From Halovivax gelatinilyticus (GTDB taxonomy: Archaea; Halobacteriota; Halobacteria; Halobacteriales; Natrialbaceae), in assembly GCF_024300625.1 (NCBI RefSeq), contig NZ_CP101322.1, positions 2,679,992 to 2,743,991 of the forward strand: a stretch of DNA of 64,000 nt, in the 5' to 3' direction. A program made the translations under genes and the position numbers. Of this stretch, positions 51,373 to 61,301 are shown piece after piece (positions within the stretch are counted from its first letter, which is position 1; each line of letters begins with the position of its first letter). The notes below the pieces were generated by a model. It was not told the DNA's origin. It saw only the letters and a list, made by a program, of their open reading frames with translations, and made no database searches.

Positions 51373-52101
51373 TCAGAACGCCGTCCACCCACCATCGACC
51401 GGAATGTTCGCGCCGGTGATGTACGACGCCCCGTCGGAGGCGAGAAAGACGGCGAGTGGGGCGATTTCATCGGGCTCGGCTGCACGCTCCATCGGTGTGC
51501 GCTGGACGACGTACCTGTAGAAACTGTCGTCTTCGAGCACGTCGTCCGTCATCGGCGTGTGAACGAATCCCGGACAAATTCCGTTGACGCGGACGCCTTC
51601 GGCGGCGTAGTCGACGGCCACCTGTTGGGTGAAGTTGATCGTGCCTCCTTTGGCCGCCGAGTAGGCGGTCGCCCCTTTGCCGCCGCGCAACCCGTAGATG
51701 GATTCGATATTGATGACGCTGCCCTGCGTCTCGCGGAGGTGGGCCATCGCAGCCTTCGTCCCTCGCATCACGCCGCCCAGATTGACGTCGACGACGGTCT
51801 CCCACTCGTCTACGTCCATCTCCTCGATGCCGGTCGTACTCCCGATTCCGGCGTTGTTCACCATCACGTCGAGCCCGCCGTAGTCCTCGGCCACGCCGTC
51901 GACGAGCGTCCGAACGCGGTCCCAGTCGCGAACGTCGACGGATCTGAACTCGGCACCGATCTCGTCTGCGACCGACGTGCCGTCCGCCTCGTCCCGACTC
52001 GCGATCACGACCTCGGCGCCGGCGTCGACGTACGCTCGCGCGATGGCCTTGCCGATCCCTTTCGTTCCGCCAGTAACGATCGCTCGTTTTCCATCGAGCA
52101 T
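51373..52101 (-). CDS. SDR-family NAD(P)-dependent oxidoreductase
   Basis: A 242-residue classical short-chain dehydrogenase. The cofactor loop is AIVTGGTKGIGKAIARAYVD, NNAG is in VMVNNAGIGSTTG, the catalytic Ser is in INIESIYGLRGG, and YxxxK is AYSAAKGGTINF. ASYITGANIPVDGGW ends the protein as in 3-oxoacyl reductases and polyol dehydrogenases. Substrate is unknown. Confidence 0.92.
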   Translation of the reverse strand: MLDGKRAIVTGGTKGIGKAIARAYVDAGAEVVIASRDEADGTSVADEIGAEFRSVDVRDWDRVRTLVDGVAEDYGGLDVMVNNAGIGSTTGIEEMDVDEWETVVDVNLGGVMRGTKAAMAHLRETQGSVINIESIYGLRGGKGATAYSAAKGGTINFTQQVAVDYAAEGVRVNGICPGFVHTPMTDDVLEDDSFYRYVVQRTPMERAAEPDEIAPLAVFLASDGASYITGANIPVDGGWTAF

Positions 52102-52228
52102 AGCGTCGATACGCCGGTCGGAGCCATAATGCTGGGGCGTACACGTTGTAAAATGTGACCGTTTCCCCCTTCCATTACGGTAACCCTTGTCGTAGGGACC
52201 CGCCGTGCCCGGGACCGAAGCGCAGACG

Positions 52229-55060
52229 ATGGCGGTATCCGACGAGATCGACCGGCCACACGCCGAGCCGATCGAGTCGCTCTACGAGCGGCTGGAAACG
52301 GGTCCGGAGGGCCTGGACCGCGCCGAGGCGAAACGACGGTTCGACCGGTACGGACCGAACGAGATCGAAACGGGCGAGGGCGTCTCCGTCTGGCAGATTC
52401 TCGCCGAGCAATACACCTCGGCGCTCATCTGGGTACTGATCGTCGCTGCGGCCGTGATGGGCGCTGTCGGTCACACGCTCGACGCGGCCGTCATCGCTGG
52501 CATCGTCGTGTTCATCACCCTGTTCGGATTCGTCCAGGATTACCGGGCCGAACAGAGCATCGCCGCGCTGGCCGAACTCTCGACGACGCGAGCGATCGTC
52601 CGACGCGACGGAGAAACCGTCGAAATCGACGCCAGGCGGGTCGTCCCGGGCGACGTCGTCTCCGTGGAGTCTGGCGACATCGTCCCAGCGGACGCGCGTC
52701 TCGTCTCCGAATCGAATCTCAGCGTCGACGAATCGGCCCTGACCGGCGAGAGCGTCGGCGTCTCGAAGGAACCCGGAACGGTCGATCCGGAGACGTCGAT
52801 CGCCGAGCGAACGAACGCGATTTACAAGGACACGGTGGTCGAGCGCGGTTCCGGGACGGCCCTGGTAGTCGGGACGGGCGGGGCGACTGAGATCGGCGAG
52901 ATCGCCGCGGCGCTCGAAACGGCCGAGGAACGCGATACGCCGTTCCAGGCCGAGATGGACCGGCTAGGAAAGGTGATCGCCGTCGGCGTCGTCGCCATCG
53001 TCGCGGTCATCGCCGTCACCGAACTCCTCATCGGCGACACGGCGCCGCTTGCGGTCTTCTTGACGGCCGTCGGGATCGCCGTTTCCGCCGTCCCGGAGGG
53101 CCTCCCTGCGGTCGTCACCCTGTCGCTGGCGCTCGGGGCACGACGGATGGCCGAGCAGAACGCGCTCGTTCGTCGACTCCCGATCGTCGAAGCGCTCGGG
53201 TCCGTCGACGTCATCTGTACCGACAAGACTGGGACGCTCACCGAAGAGGAGATGACCGTCACGCGGCTGTTCGCCGACGACGAGACGTTCGACGTGACCG
53301 GGTCGGGATTCGATCCCCGCGGCGAGTTTCGTCGGGATGGTGAGACCGTCTCGCCGGATCGGTTCGCGACACTGTTTCGCTGTGGAATGTTGTGTAACAA
53401 CGTCGACATCGGCCGACGCGAAACCGACGACGAGTCAGCCGTTGAGAACGACCCCAACGTGGCCGACGGCGGCGTTGCACCGACGGGCGAGCGCGCCGTC
53501 CCGTCGGAGGGGGATGCGGGACCGGAGTCGCAGGTTTACCTCGGCGATCCGACCGAGATCTCGCTGTTCGTCGCGGCGGAGAAAGCCGGACTGGACCGCC
53601 GCGAATTGACGGAGCGATATCCCCGGATCGGCGAGGTGGACTTCACCTCCGATCGAAAGCGGATGACGACGCTACACCGGACCCCCGAGGGCGACCGTGT
53701 CGCCTACATGAAGGGCGCTCCGGAAACCGTCTTGGAGCGGTGTGACCGCGAACTGGTCGACGGTGAGGTCGTTTCTCTCACCGACGAGCGCCGGGCCGAG
53801 ATCGAAGCCACGAACGAGGCGTTCGCCGAGGACGCCCTGCGCGTGATGGCGTTCGCGTCCAAATCGAACGCGCCGGCGGAGGCGGCCGAGGCGATCGAAG
53901 ACGAGATGATCTTTCTCGGCCTGCAGGGAATGCTCGACCCGCCCAGAGACGAGGTGCCGGCCGCGATCGACGCCTGCCAGCGCGCTGGTATCGATGTCGT
54001 GATGGTGACCGGCGACAACGCGGTGACGGCGCGCGCCATCGGCGAGGCGGTCGGTATCGATTCGCCCTCGGTGGTCACGGGCCCGGAACTGGAGGAGGCG
54101 AGCGACGCGGAACTTGTCGACCTGCTCGCGGAGGTGGACATCTTCGCGCGCACCTCGCCGGCGCACAAGACGCGGATCTTACAGACGCTACAAGGTCAGG
54201 GCCACACGGTCGCGATGACGGGTGACGGCGTCAACGACGCGCCTGCGGTCAAGAACGCGGACGTCGGCATCGCGATGGGTATCCGCGGAACGGACGTCAC
54301 CGAGCAGGCGTCGGACATCGTCTTGCTGGACGATAACTTCGCGACGATCCGCGACGCGGTCCACGGCGGCCGGCGCATCTTCGACAACGTCAGAAAGTTC
54401 GTCAACTATCTGCTGTCTGGCAACGGCGGCGAGGTGACGATGATCTTCACCGGATCGATGGCCGGGCTCGGACTCGTCATCACGCCGATCCAGATTCTCT
54501 GGATCAACGTCGTCACCGACGGCATCCCGGCGCTGTCGATGGGCGTCGACCCGGCGGCGCCGGACATCATGGATCGCGAGCCTCGAAAGCGTTCGGAGGG
54601 CGTGATCACGACGCGTATCGTCACCTCCGTCGTCGGAATTGCCCTCTTCATGACGATCTGTCTCCTGCCGCTCTTTACGTTTAACTTCACCGGGCAGGTG
54701 ATTCCTGGCTACGACCTGGTGGGGACGGTGACCGACTGGGAACCGGGGTACGAGCCGAGCCGCGACCTCGCACAGACGATGGTCTTCACCGGCTTCGTCG
54801 TCATGGAAATCGTTCGTATCCAGGCGATTCGCTTTCGGTACGGACTCGGTATTTTCTCGAATCGCTGGCTCGTCCTTGCGGTCTTCGTCGCCGTGGGGCT
54901 GCAGTTACTCGTACTGTACACACCGGCCGGTCAGCTCCTGTTCGACGTCGAACCGCTCGCACTCGTCCACTGGGTTCAGATCGGGATAGCGGCGGGGGTC
55001 TTCGCCGTGTTGATGGCAATTTTCGTGAAAGTTCAAGACCGTTACTTCGATCGGTACTGA
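52229..55060 (+). CDS. P-type cation ATPase, Ca2+-transporter type (P2)
   Basis: A 943-residue pump. It has the cation-ATPase N-terminal domain ([20 protein letters not shown]), the actuator TGES in [12 protein letters not shown]4 with [20 protein letters not shown], the phosphorylation site [15 protein letters not shown], nucleotide-domain [12 protein letters not shown], and hinge [20 protein letters not shown]. The C-terminal six TM segments place it in the P2 (Ca2+- or Na+-type) group. Ion specificity is inferred from TM4 only. A GTG eight codons upstream is an alternative start. Confidence 0.93.
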   Translation: MAVSDEIDRPHAEPIESLYERLETGPEGLDRAEAKRRFDRYGPNEIETGEGVSVWQILAEQYTSALIWVLIVAAAVMGAVGHTLDAAVIAGIVVFITLFGFVQDYRAEQSIAALAELSTTRAIVRRDGETVEIDARRVVPGDVVSVESGDIVPADARLVSESNLSVDESALTGESVGVSKEPGTVDPETSIAERTNAIYKDTVVERGSGTALVVGTGGATEIGEIAAALETAEERDTPFQAEMDRLGKVIAVGVVAIVAVIAVTELLIGDTAPLAVFLTAVGIAVSAVPEGLPAVVTLSLALGARRMAEQNALVRRLPIVEALGSVDVICTDKTGTLTEEEMTVTRLFADDETFDVTGSGFDPRGEFRRDGETVSPDRFATLFRCGMLCNNVDIGRRETDDESAVENDPNVADGGVAPTGERAVPSEGDAGPESQVYLGDPTEISLFVAAEKAGLDRRELTERYPRIGEVDFTSDRKRMTTLHRTPEGDRVAYMKGAPETVLERCDRELVDGEVVSLTDERRAEIEATNEAFAEDALRVMAFASKSNAPAEAAEAIEDEMIFLGLQGMLDPPRDEVPAAIDACQRAGIDVVMVTGDNAVTARAIGEAVGIDSPSVVTGPELEEASDAELVDLLAEVDIFARTSPAHKTRILQTLQGQGHTVAMTGDGVNDAPAVKNADVGIAMGIRGTDVTEQASDIVLLDDNFATIRDAVHGGRRIFDNVRKFVNYLLSGNGGEVTMIFTGSMAGLGLVITPIQILWINVVTDGIPALSMGVDPAAPDIMDREPRKRSEGVITTRIVTSVVGIALFMTICLLPLFTFNFTGQVIPGYDLVGTVTDWEPGYEPSRDLAQTMVFTGFVVMEIVRIQAIRFRYGLGIFSNRWLVLAVFVAVGLQLLVLYTPAGQLLFDVEPLALVHWVQIGIAAGVFAVLMAIFVKVQDRYFDRY

Positions 55061-55086
55061 GACGATCCGATCCCGATTCGAACCGA

Positions 55087-57069
55087 TTACCCGACGTGCT
55101 CGTCCAGGAAGTCGACGATGCGCTCGAACTGCTCGATCCGGTTCTCGCGCGAGGTGGTGTGGTGGCCCTCGTCCTCGAAGATACACGTCTCGACGGGGAT
55201 ACCGCGTTCCGCGACGGCGTCGGCGATCTGGCGCGCCTCGTCGACCGGCACTCGCGGGTCGTTCTCGCCGTGCTGGACGAACAGCGGACACTGGATTCGA
55301 TCGACCCGGTGGATGGGACTGATCGACTCGAGGAATTCGCGGTCGTCTTTGAGCGAACCGTACTCGGCCTCGCGATGCGATCGGCGGTACGCTCCGGTGT
55401 TTTCGAGGAACGTGACCCAGTTTGCGATGCCGACGAAATCGACGGCGGCCGCCCAGTGTTCAGGATACTCGGTAATTGCCGCTAGAACCATGAACCCGCC
55501 GTAGGACCGGCCGTAGCAGACCAGCCTGTCCTCGTCGACCATCGGGTGATCGGCGAGCCAGTCGACCGCCGCATCGATGTCGCGGACGGAGTCCATCCGC
55601 TTTTCGACGTCGTCGAGAGCGGCGTAGGTCTTGCCGTAGCCGGTCGAGCCGCGGACGTTCGGCTCGAACAGCGCGTAGCCCGCATCGAGGAAGTACTGCC
55701 TGATCGGGCGGTTGCGCCAGGAGGGGCGTCGCTGGGCGGCCGGTCCGCCGTGGATGTCGACGATCACGGGCGTCTCGCCCGGTTTGGCGTCTTCGGGGAG
55801 GGTGAAGAACGCGGGAATCTCCCCAGCGCGAGCGGAAGCCTCGCGAGCAGACTTGCCTACCCCGTCGACGTCGAACGTCTCGTAGCGGATCAATTCCGGT
55901 TCGTGATACTGGTCGAGCGTCACGCCGCCAGTAGAGGGGACCGTCCAGCGCGTCGTTTCTGGGGCGGCTTCACCGACGTCGGTGGCGTCGGCGACGTAGA
56001 TCGAGTAGTTCAGGTTCGTCGCGGAGACGGTCATCGCAACCCGTTCACCGTTGGGACCGATCGATAGCTCCGAGACGACCCCGGTCGGGTGTTCGAGGGG
56101 GACGGCCGCGACGTCAGTTGCGCTGGCGAGGCGGCCGACGGCGGCCACGGAGTAGCCCTCGACGTTACGGGTGTAGGCGAGCCGGCCCGATTCGGCGTCG
56201 AGAACGAAGTCATCGATCGGCCAGGCGGGATGATCGTGGGTACTACCGCGTGCGTGTTCGGCGTCGTCCGTGTGGACGGCTTCGACCGACTCGGGGAGCG
56301 TTTCGGCGACGTCGAGGACGCCGTCTTCTGCGTCGACGACCGTTTCGACGTCGAGCGAGTCGACGTCGATGCGGACGAGTTCGCGACCGTCGGCGTTCGC
56401 GTCGGAGAGGCAGTAGACGCCGCCGTCGGGTCCGAACGCGGCGTGCGTGTACAGAACGTGGCCGTCGTGTGGCGTGACGTGGCGACGCTCGCCGGATTCG
56501 ATATCGACGACGAACAGGTCGGTGTCCGAACTCGCGTGGGCGGTGCTGACGAGGAGACGGTCGCCGTCCGGGCTCCAGTCGTCGATCGCGTAGAATCCGC
56601 CCTCGCCCTCGGAAACGACCGCCGGGTCGTCCGGTTTCCCCGATTGTGGATCTGCGACGACGTCGGCGACGTCCATCACGTGAACGTCGAACGTGCTCCG
56701 GTCGCGCCGGTTGGCGGTGAACGCGATCCGGTCGCCGTCGGGGCTCCAGCCGCCCCAGAGGTGGATCGCGTCGGGGTCGTCGGTCAGTTGGGCGATCGCG
56801 TTGGTCTCCGGATCGAGACAGAACAACTGGTCGTGTTCGTCCGCACCGGCGTCCTTTCCGAAGGCGAGGACGCCGTCGGGCGACCAGTCGGCGAACGAGA
56901 CGCGGTTGTCGTATGCCGTCCGCTGGACTGGCCACCGTCGGGGCGCTTCTACCGTCCACACTTGCATCGTTCCCGTCGTGTCGGCGAGAAACGCCAGCCG
57001 GCCGTCTGGTGCAATCGATGGCGCTCGCGTGGCGTGCGCCGCGAGGTACTCGCGAAGCGGTCGGGTCAT
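55087..57069 (-). CDS. S9-family serine peptidase (prolyl oligopeptidase type)
   Basis: A 660-residue enzyme: a beta-propeller with repeated WSPDGDRI-type motifs (about 50-390) and a C-terminal alpha/beta hydrolase. The nucleophile is Ser in YGRSYGGFMVLAAI, the Asp is in GENDPRVPVDEA, and the His is in EDEGHH. There is no signal peptide from the ATG at 57069, so it acts in the cytoplasm on oligopeptides. The in-frame extension upstream overlaps a GC-rich noncoding region. Confidence 0.9.
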   Translation of the reverse strand: MTRPLREYLAAHATRAPSIAPDGRLAFLADTTGTMQVWTVEAPRRWPVQRTAYDNRVSFADWSPDGVLAFGKDAGADEHDQLFCLDPETNAIAQLTDDPDAIHLWGGWSPDGDRIAFTANRRDRSTFDVHVMDVADVVADPQSGKPDDPAVVSEGEGGFYAIDDWSPDGDRLLVSTAHASSDTDLFVVDIESGERRHVTPHDGHVLYTHAAFGPDGGVYCLSDANADGRELVRIDVDSLDVETVVDAEDGVLDVAETLPESVEAVHTDDAEHARGSTHDHPAWPIDDFVLDAESGRLAYTRNVEGYSVAAVGRLASATDVAAVPLEHPTGVVSELSIGPNGERVAMTVSATNLNYSIYVADATDVGEAAPETTRWTVPSTGGVTLDQYHEPELIRYETFDVDGVGKSAREASARAGEIPAFFTLPEDAKPGETPVIVDIHGGPAAQRRPSWRNRPIRQYFLDAGYALFEPNVRGSTGYGKTYAALDDVEKRMDSVRDIDAAVDWLADHPMVDEDRLVCYGRSYGGFMVLAAITEYPEHWAAAVDFVGIANWVTFLENTGAYRRSHREAEYGSLKDDREFLESISPIHRVDRIQCPLFVQHGENDPRVPVDEARQIADAVAERGIPVETCIFEDEGHHTTSRENRIEQFERIVDFLDEHVG

Positions 57070-57195
57070 GTAGGGGTGCGCGGACGCTGACGGTTTGAAG
57101 CTGTGGGTTTCAGCTCCGGCCGGCGCGCGTTCTCGGCGGCGGAATTTGGATGGACAAACGGTTACTCGAACCCCGTGGTACCGTGACTCTCGCAA

Positions 57196-57204
57196 GTCTT
57201 ATAC
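57196..57204 (+). promoter_or_regulatory. TATA-like box of the cold-shock gene
   Basis: GTCTTATAC is centred about 31 bases before the ATG at 57231. The spacing allows an almost leaderless transcript. Confidence 0.4.
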
Positions 57205-57230
57205 GCAAATGACCTGTACGTTTGGTTGCA

Positions 57231-57425
57231 ATGGCAAACGGTAAAGTTGATTTCTTCAACGACACAGGCGGCTACGGTTTCATTTCGACGGACGACGAGG
57301 ACGATGACGTGTTCTTCCACATGGAAGACGTTGGCGGCCCCGACCTAGAGGAAGGAACTGAGATCGAATTCGATATCGAACAGGCCCCCAAAGGCCCCCG
57401 CGCGACGAACGTCGTCCGCAACTAA
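57231..57425 (+). CDS. Cold-shock-domain protein
   Basis: A 64-residue single CSD that binds single-stranded nucleic acid. GYGFIS is the RNP1-like motif and DVFFHM the RNP2-like motif; it begins MANGKVDFFNDTGGYGFIST. The C-terminus APKGPRATNVVRN is typical. T-rich DNA (ATTCTCTCTTTC) follows the stop and may end transcription. Confidence 0.93.
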   Translation: MANGKVDFFNDTGGYGFISTDDEDDDVFFHMEDVGGPDLEEGTEIEFDIEQAPKGPRATNVVRN

Positions 57426-57609
57426 ATTCTCTCTTTCACGGTCGCCTGACGGCGATTCTGAACGAGTATTTTCAGCAGATGTGGAGCGGGTGCACTACCC
57501 GGTTACCGCTGTATACCAGTCACAGCGTAGCGGATACCCTGGACGGTCGTGAATCGATCGGCAATCGAACAGTCTCCAGTGACGTATACTCTTCAGAACG
57601 AAGCAGCTC

Positions 57610-57792
57610 TCACTCTTTGTTATCCTTAATCTCCTGGAGCTGCCCGAGGAGATCGTCGGTCGACGCACCAGTTTCCACCGACATCTCTCCATCGTGATCG
57701 TTTTCGTGGACGTCCACCGTTGTCCCAGTCTCGTCTTCGTCTCCCACGTCCGGTTGCTGTTGCTCCGACTCGTCGTAGCTTCCAAAACCCAT
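57610..57792 (-). CDS. DUF5786-type small acidic protein
   Basis: From the ATG at 57792 the 60-residue product reads MGFGSYDESEQQQPDVGDED, a Thr/Val/His middle, and the C-terminus GASTDDLLGQLQEIKDN. The MGFGSYDESEQ start and the STDxLLxxLxEIKD end are as I recall DUF5786. A TATA-like AAATAAAAG lies about 25 bases upstream, fitting a leaderless start. Function is unknown. Confidence 0.75.
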   Translation of the reverse strand: MGFGSYDESEQQQPDVGDEDETGTTVDVHENDHDGEMSVETGASTDDLLGQLQEIKDNKE

Positions 57793-57998
57793 AACACAAC
57801 ACTCACCGGTCTGGCTTTTATTTGCATCGGTTCTCTCGTGAGTATGACTCGCTCTCGACACGAACCGACTCGTCGATTCGATGGTCGATTCTTCGAACTC
57901 ATCGGGTCGCTGGACGCGTGCGGTGGCGACTGGTCCGCTCGGTGTGTGTTCGACTCTGTTAGTTCGGCAACCGGTACCCGGTCGCGCGAACCGTCACG

Positions 57999-59912
57999 TT
58001 ACAAGAGCCGGAACGTTTCGAGGTTCTTCGGCTGGTGGGTCCGGACGTCGAACTTCTGATACAGCGCCGAGGAGAGGTGATTCGTCGCCTGCTCGTCGCC
58101 GTGGACACAGAGGATCCGCTCCGGTCGCGGGTTCATCTCCTTGACGAAGGCTTCGAGCCCCGCCCGGTCGGCGTGGCCGGAAAATCCGCTCACCGACTCG
58201 ATGCGCATCGACAGGGTCACGCGCGACGTCCGACCGTTGCTCCCGGTGAGTTCCATCTCCCGCCGTCCGCTCTGGATTCGTCTTCCGAGGGTCCCTTCGG
58301 CCTGGTAGCCGACGAACAGGAGCGTGTTGTCCGGATTCGGCCCGAGCAATTCCAGCCACGACATGATCGGTCCGCCGGTCACCATCCCCGACGTCGAGAG
58401 GATCACCGAGGGGTCGTCGCTCGCGATCTCTTCTCGCATCTCGTCTCCGCCGTCGACCTGCTGGAACTGATCTGCGACGAACGGATTGTCGTCTTCGTGG
58501 AGGATCCGATCGCGGAGCCCGTCGCGCAGGTACTCGGGATAGGCCGTGTGTATCGCCGTCGCCTCGCGGATCATGCCGTCCAGGTAGACCGGCATCGTGG
58601 GGATCTCGCCCTCGGCCATCGCCTCTTCTAACACGAGCATCAACTCCTGTGACCGACCCACCGCGAATGCGGGGATCACGACCGTTCCGCCCTGGTCGTA
58701 GGTCTCCCGAATTATCTGGTGGACGTTCGCCTCGCTTTCTGCCGTCTCCGTCTGGTAGTCGTTTTTCCGACCGTACGTCGACTCCATGATCATCGACTCG
58801 GCGCGCGGGAAGTCGTTGACTGCGCCGTTGAACAGGCGCGTGGGTTCGTAGTGGATGTCGCCCGAGAAAACGACGTTGTGATCGCCGGATCCCACGTGGA
58901 AGTGAGCGATCGCGCTTCCCAGAATGTGACCGGCGTTGTGGAGCGTGAGTTTGATGTCCGGGGCGATGTCCGTGACGTTCCCGTACTGGACCGGGATCGT
59001 GTGCTTGATCGCCTCTCGCACCTGTTCTGACTCGTACGGCGGCTTCCGACCCTCTTTCGCGGCGACGTCCAGATAGTCGAGGGTGAGCAGCCCCATCAGG
59101 TCGCGCGTCGGTTCCGTCGTGTAGATCGGCCCGTCGTAGCCGTACTTGAAAATGAGCGGGAGCAACGCGCTGTGATCCAGGTGGGCGTGGGTCAGGACGA
59201 CTGCGTCGAGGTCTGTTAGCGGCATCGCCTCCTCGGCGTGTAAGTAGGGCACTTCGCCTTCCGCGCCGGGCTTGTCGCCACAATCGATGAGGATGCGCGT
59301 GTTCGGCGTGTGCAAGACGAAGCTGGCTCGTCCGACCTCGCGACAGCAGCCGAGCGTCGTCACTCGAACCCAGTCGACGTCGTTCTGGGGCTGGCCGTGA
59401 ATCGACTCCCCGACGCGTCGAAGAAAGTCGCGTCGTTCCCCGCGCTCTTGCTTGAGGTAGTTTCTGACGTTCGAGACCGTCGTCGACTCCATCGGCGGCG
59501 TTCGGACGACGTCGGCCTGCCAGCCGACTTCCTGGGTAATTTCGCGTAACGTCTCACCGCGTCGGCCGATTACGAGGCCCGGCTTCTCCGCCTCGATGAT
59601 GGCTTCGCCGACCGAAGGGTGAAAGTCGACGTTTTTGATCTCGGCTTCGTCGGGGACGGTATCGTGAATAATCGCCTCGGCTTCGGAGCGACTCGATTGC
59701 GTGCCCTCTGCCGGACGGATCGTCAGTCGTTTGCGTAGCGTGCGCGCCAACCGACCGAGGATGTCGCCGTCCTCGGCGAACTCCCGGGGCGTCGTCGAAT
59801 AGATGACGAGATTTGGTCCCTCGTACTGAACGTCGGTCACGTCCAGTTGATCGGAGACCTCGTTGCGGACGCGAGTGAGTAGATCGTCGTGTGTCGTGTC
59901 GTCGGTGCTCAT
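57999..59912 (-). CDS. aCPSF1-type beta-CASP ribonuclease
   Basis: A 637-residue archaeal homologue of CPSF73, with activity in mRNA 3'-end formation and transcription termination in archaea. N-terminal KH domains include KPGLVIGRRGETLREITQEV. The metallo-beta-lactamase motif is LTHAHLDHSALLP. The beta-CASP part has GTVVIPAFAVGRSQELMLVL and STSGMVTGGPIMSWLEL. The C-terminus has SGFSGHADRAGLEAFV and LCVHGDEQATNHLSS. The upstream 90 bases hold its promoter. Confidence 0.96.
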   Translation of the reverse strand: MSTDDTTHDDLLTRVRNEVSDQLDVTDVQYEGPNLVIYSTTPREFAEDGDILGRLARTLRKRLTIRPAEGTQSSRSEAEAIIHDTVPDEAEIKNVDFHPSVGEAIIEAEKPGLVIGRRGETLREITQEVGWQADVVRTPPMESTTVSNVRNYLKQERGERRDFLRRVGESIHGQPQNDVDWVRVTTLGCCREVGRASFVLHTPNTRILIDCGDKPGAEGEVPYLHAEEAMPLTDLDAVVLTHAHLDHSALLPLIFKYGYDGPIYTTEPTRDLMGLLTLDYLDVAAKEGRKPPYESEQVREAIKHTIPVQYGNVTDIAPDIKLTLHNAGHILGSAIAHFHVGSGDHNVVFSGDIHYEPTRLFNGAVNDFPRAESMIMESTYGRKNDYQTETAESEANVHQIIRETYDQGGTVVIPAFAVGRSQELMLVLEEAMAEGEIPTMPVYLDGMIREATAIHTAYPEYLRDGLRDRILHEDDNPFVADQFQQVDGGDEMREEIASDDPSVILSTSGMVTGGPIMSWLELLGPNPDNTLLFVGYQAEGTLGRRIQSGRREMELTGSNGRTSRVTLSMRIESVSGFSGHADRAGLEAFVKEMNPRPERILCVHGDEQATNHLSSALYQKFDVRTHQPKNLETFRLL

Positions 59913-60506
59913 ATATGTGATCGTTAACCTGCACGAATTCGGAAAGTCAACTCGATCGGATGGGGTTCGTCGTCTGTGATCTCCCCGTCGAATCGACGTA
60001 TCGGAACCGGTCTCGTACCCGTCGGGGTAAAATCACCGATCGAACGTCGAATCAACGCCACCGAGAGCGACTACGCCGTTGGCGCTACTTTCCCGGGAGG
60101 GATCAAAAGCCTTCCCACACAGGCGAAGGCGTGGGCGCGCTGAATAGCCGCAACTGCTACGGTTTCGTGGTAAATGTCGGCCTTGAAAGACTATCGTAGT
60201 AGATGTCGGCCTTGAAAGACTATCGTAGTAGATGTCGGCCTTGTAACACTTTCGTGGTGCATACCGACCCTGCTTCGGTGTCGTCGTACCGCGACTGCTG
60301 TATACACCGCCTACCCGATCGGACCGGCTCACCGACCGACGGCTCACATGTCGCCGTCAGCAGGCGCCACAACCCGCTGTCGTGTGATCGACGTCGCGGT
60401 GGTGCTCATCGTGCAATCGGTACGAACGAAAGTCATCCACGACGGGTGGCGTTTCTCGGCGCTCATCGAGATTCCCGCTCTACCTCCCACCGGATCTCTG
60501 TGCCGA
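59913..60506. other. Gene-free stretch with hairpin and tandem repeats
   Basis: No coding frame of haloarchaeal composition is present. The stretch holds a hairpin (GCCTTC at 60109-60114 with GAAGGC at 60125-60130) and the 29-bp repeats at 60174-60260. The left 90 bases are probably the promoter of the aCPSF1 gene. The rest shows nothing I can name. Confidence 0.5.
60174..60260. repeat. 29-bp tandem repeat, about three copies
   Basis: The unit starts ATGTCGGCCTTGAAAGACTA and continues TCGTAGTAG; copies begin at 60174, 60203 and 60232 with a 29-bp period. The third copy is diverged (CTTGTAACACTTTCGTGGTG). The preceding CTACGGTTTCGTGGTAA looks like an eroded copy. There are no spacers. Confidence 0.85.
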
Positions 60507-60754
60507 TCAGTCGTCCCGTTCGACCGCCTCGTCCGGTTCGCTGAGGACACGCAGTGCTGGATCGTCACACGCGCAGAGAGACGGGCCACCGACCGGTTCG
60601 ATTCGCCCGGACGGCCAGACCCGCGCCGGACCGATCGTTTCGCAGGTATCGCACCGGACGGCCAGACCCGCGCCGGACCGATCGTTTCGCAGGTATCGCA
60701 CCGGACGGCTACGCGATCTTTTTTCTCCGTTTCGTCCGCGCAGCTATTGTCCAT
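60507..60754 (-). pseudogene. Zinc-ribbon protein gene broken by a 47-bp tandem duplication
   Basis: The ATG at 60754 reads MDNSCADETEKKDRVAVRCD, then TCETIGPARVWPSG, and then shifts to noncoding sequence. In the +1/-1 related frame the same RCDTCETIGPARVWPSG is read again and continues RIEPVGGPSLCACDDPALRV to a stop at 60507. The cause is an exact 47-bp duplication. With one copy the product would be about 67 residues with CxxC and CxC pairs. A GTG at 60701 could still start a shortened product. Confidence 0.75.
60607..60700. repeat. 47-bp direct tandem duplication inside a gene
   Basis: CCGGACGGCCAGACCCGCGC starts at 60607 and again at 60654, with the whole 47 bases through TTTCGCAGGTATCGCA matching, and CCGGACGG restarts at 60701. 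Identity suggests a recent event. The length is not a multiple of three. Confidence 0.9.
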
Positions 60755-60989
60755 GTGAGTGTACTCACCGTCACCGTCGAATCAGGTCTTCTTGCTGCCT
60801 GCAGGGATCATCGGTTCGGTGGCGAGCGCCCGACCGCCGTCGATCGATTTCACGACCGACCACCTACGTGGTGTGTGTATGTGATATCTCGGACGAACGG
60901 ACGCGGGTAGTCGATCGAGCGATAGCCTCATCGATCACGAGGCACGGGTACGGAGGAACCGATCGGTAACCGCCCGCGGTCGGGTGACC

Positions 60990-61133
60990 TTAGTCGGTGT
61001 AGGAGTCGATGATATCGTCCAGCGTTTTCTCGTCGTCCGATGGTGAGACGTCGGATTCGGGTGTCGCCGGTTCGCCCTCGTCGTCCGGCTCTTCGGTTTC
61101 CGCTTTCCCGATGGCACGAACACGGTGTTGCAT
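60990..61133 (-). CDS. Leaderless small acidic protein (47 residues)
   Basis: From the ATG at 61133 the frame reads MQHRVRAIGKAETEEPDDEG and ends SPSDDEKTLDDIIDSYTD before TAA at 60990-60992. The protein is strongly acidic, as haloarchaeal proteins are. GTATTATATCG (complement of 61155-61165) is a strong TATA element centred 27 bases before the ATG, typical of a leaderless gene. The C-terminal TLDDIIDSY looks like a conserved short helix. Family not recognised. Confidence 0.65.
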   Translation of the reverse strand: MQHRVRAIGKAETEEPDDEGEPATPESDVSPSDDEKTLDDIIDSYTD

Positions 61134-61154
61134 GGATGTCGGTACGCCGCTATT

Positions 61155-61165
61155 CGATATAATAC
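61155..61165 (-). promoter_or_regulatory. TATA box of the small acidic protein gene
   Basis: Read on the minus strand the sequence is GTATTATATCG, a near-ideal archaeal TATA. It is centred 27 bases before the ATG at 61133, giving a leaderless start. In the other direction the same AT-rich stretch is 140 bases from the next gene. Confidence 0.6.
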
Positions 61166-61301
61166 CTGTTATACGTATCTGGGATAGGGCCCACGTACCT
61201 GTACACGACTATCTACGTTCATCCGGCGAGCTCGTCGAACGCGAGGTGGCCAACCTCCCGACTCCGCTGCGCTAAAGGTCGCCCCGGCCCTCGTTCGAGC
61301 C

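Noticed and set aside
60109-60130. IS605-type or TnpB element end (hairpin GCCTTC/GAAGGC)
   Set aside because: The hairpin is suggestive but there is no transposase, TnpB frame or target-site duplication.
60174-60260. CRISPR array
   Set aside because: Copies are contiguous with no unique spacers, and no cas gene is present in the window.
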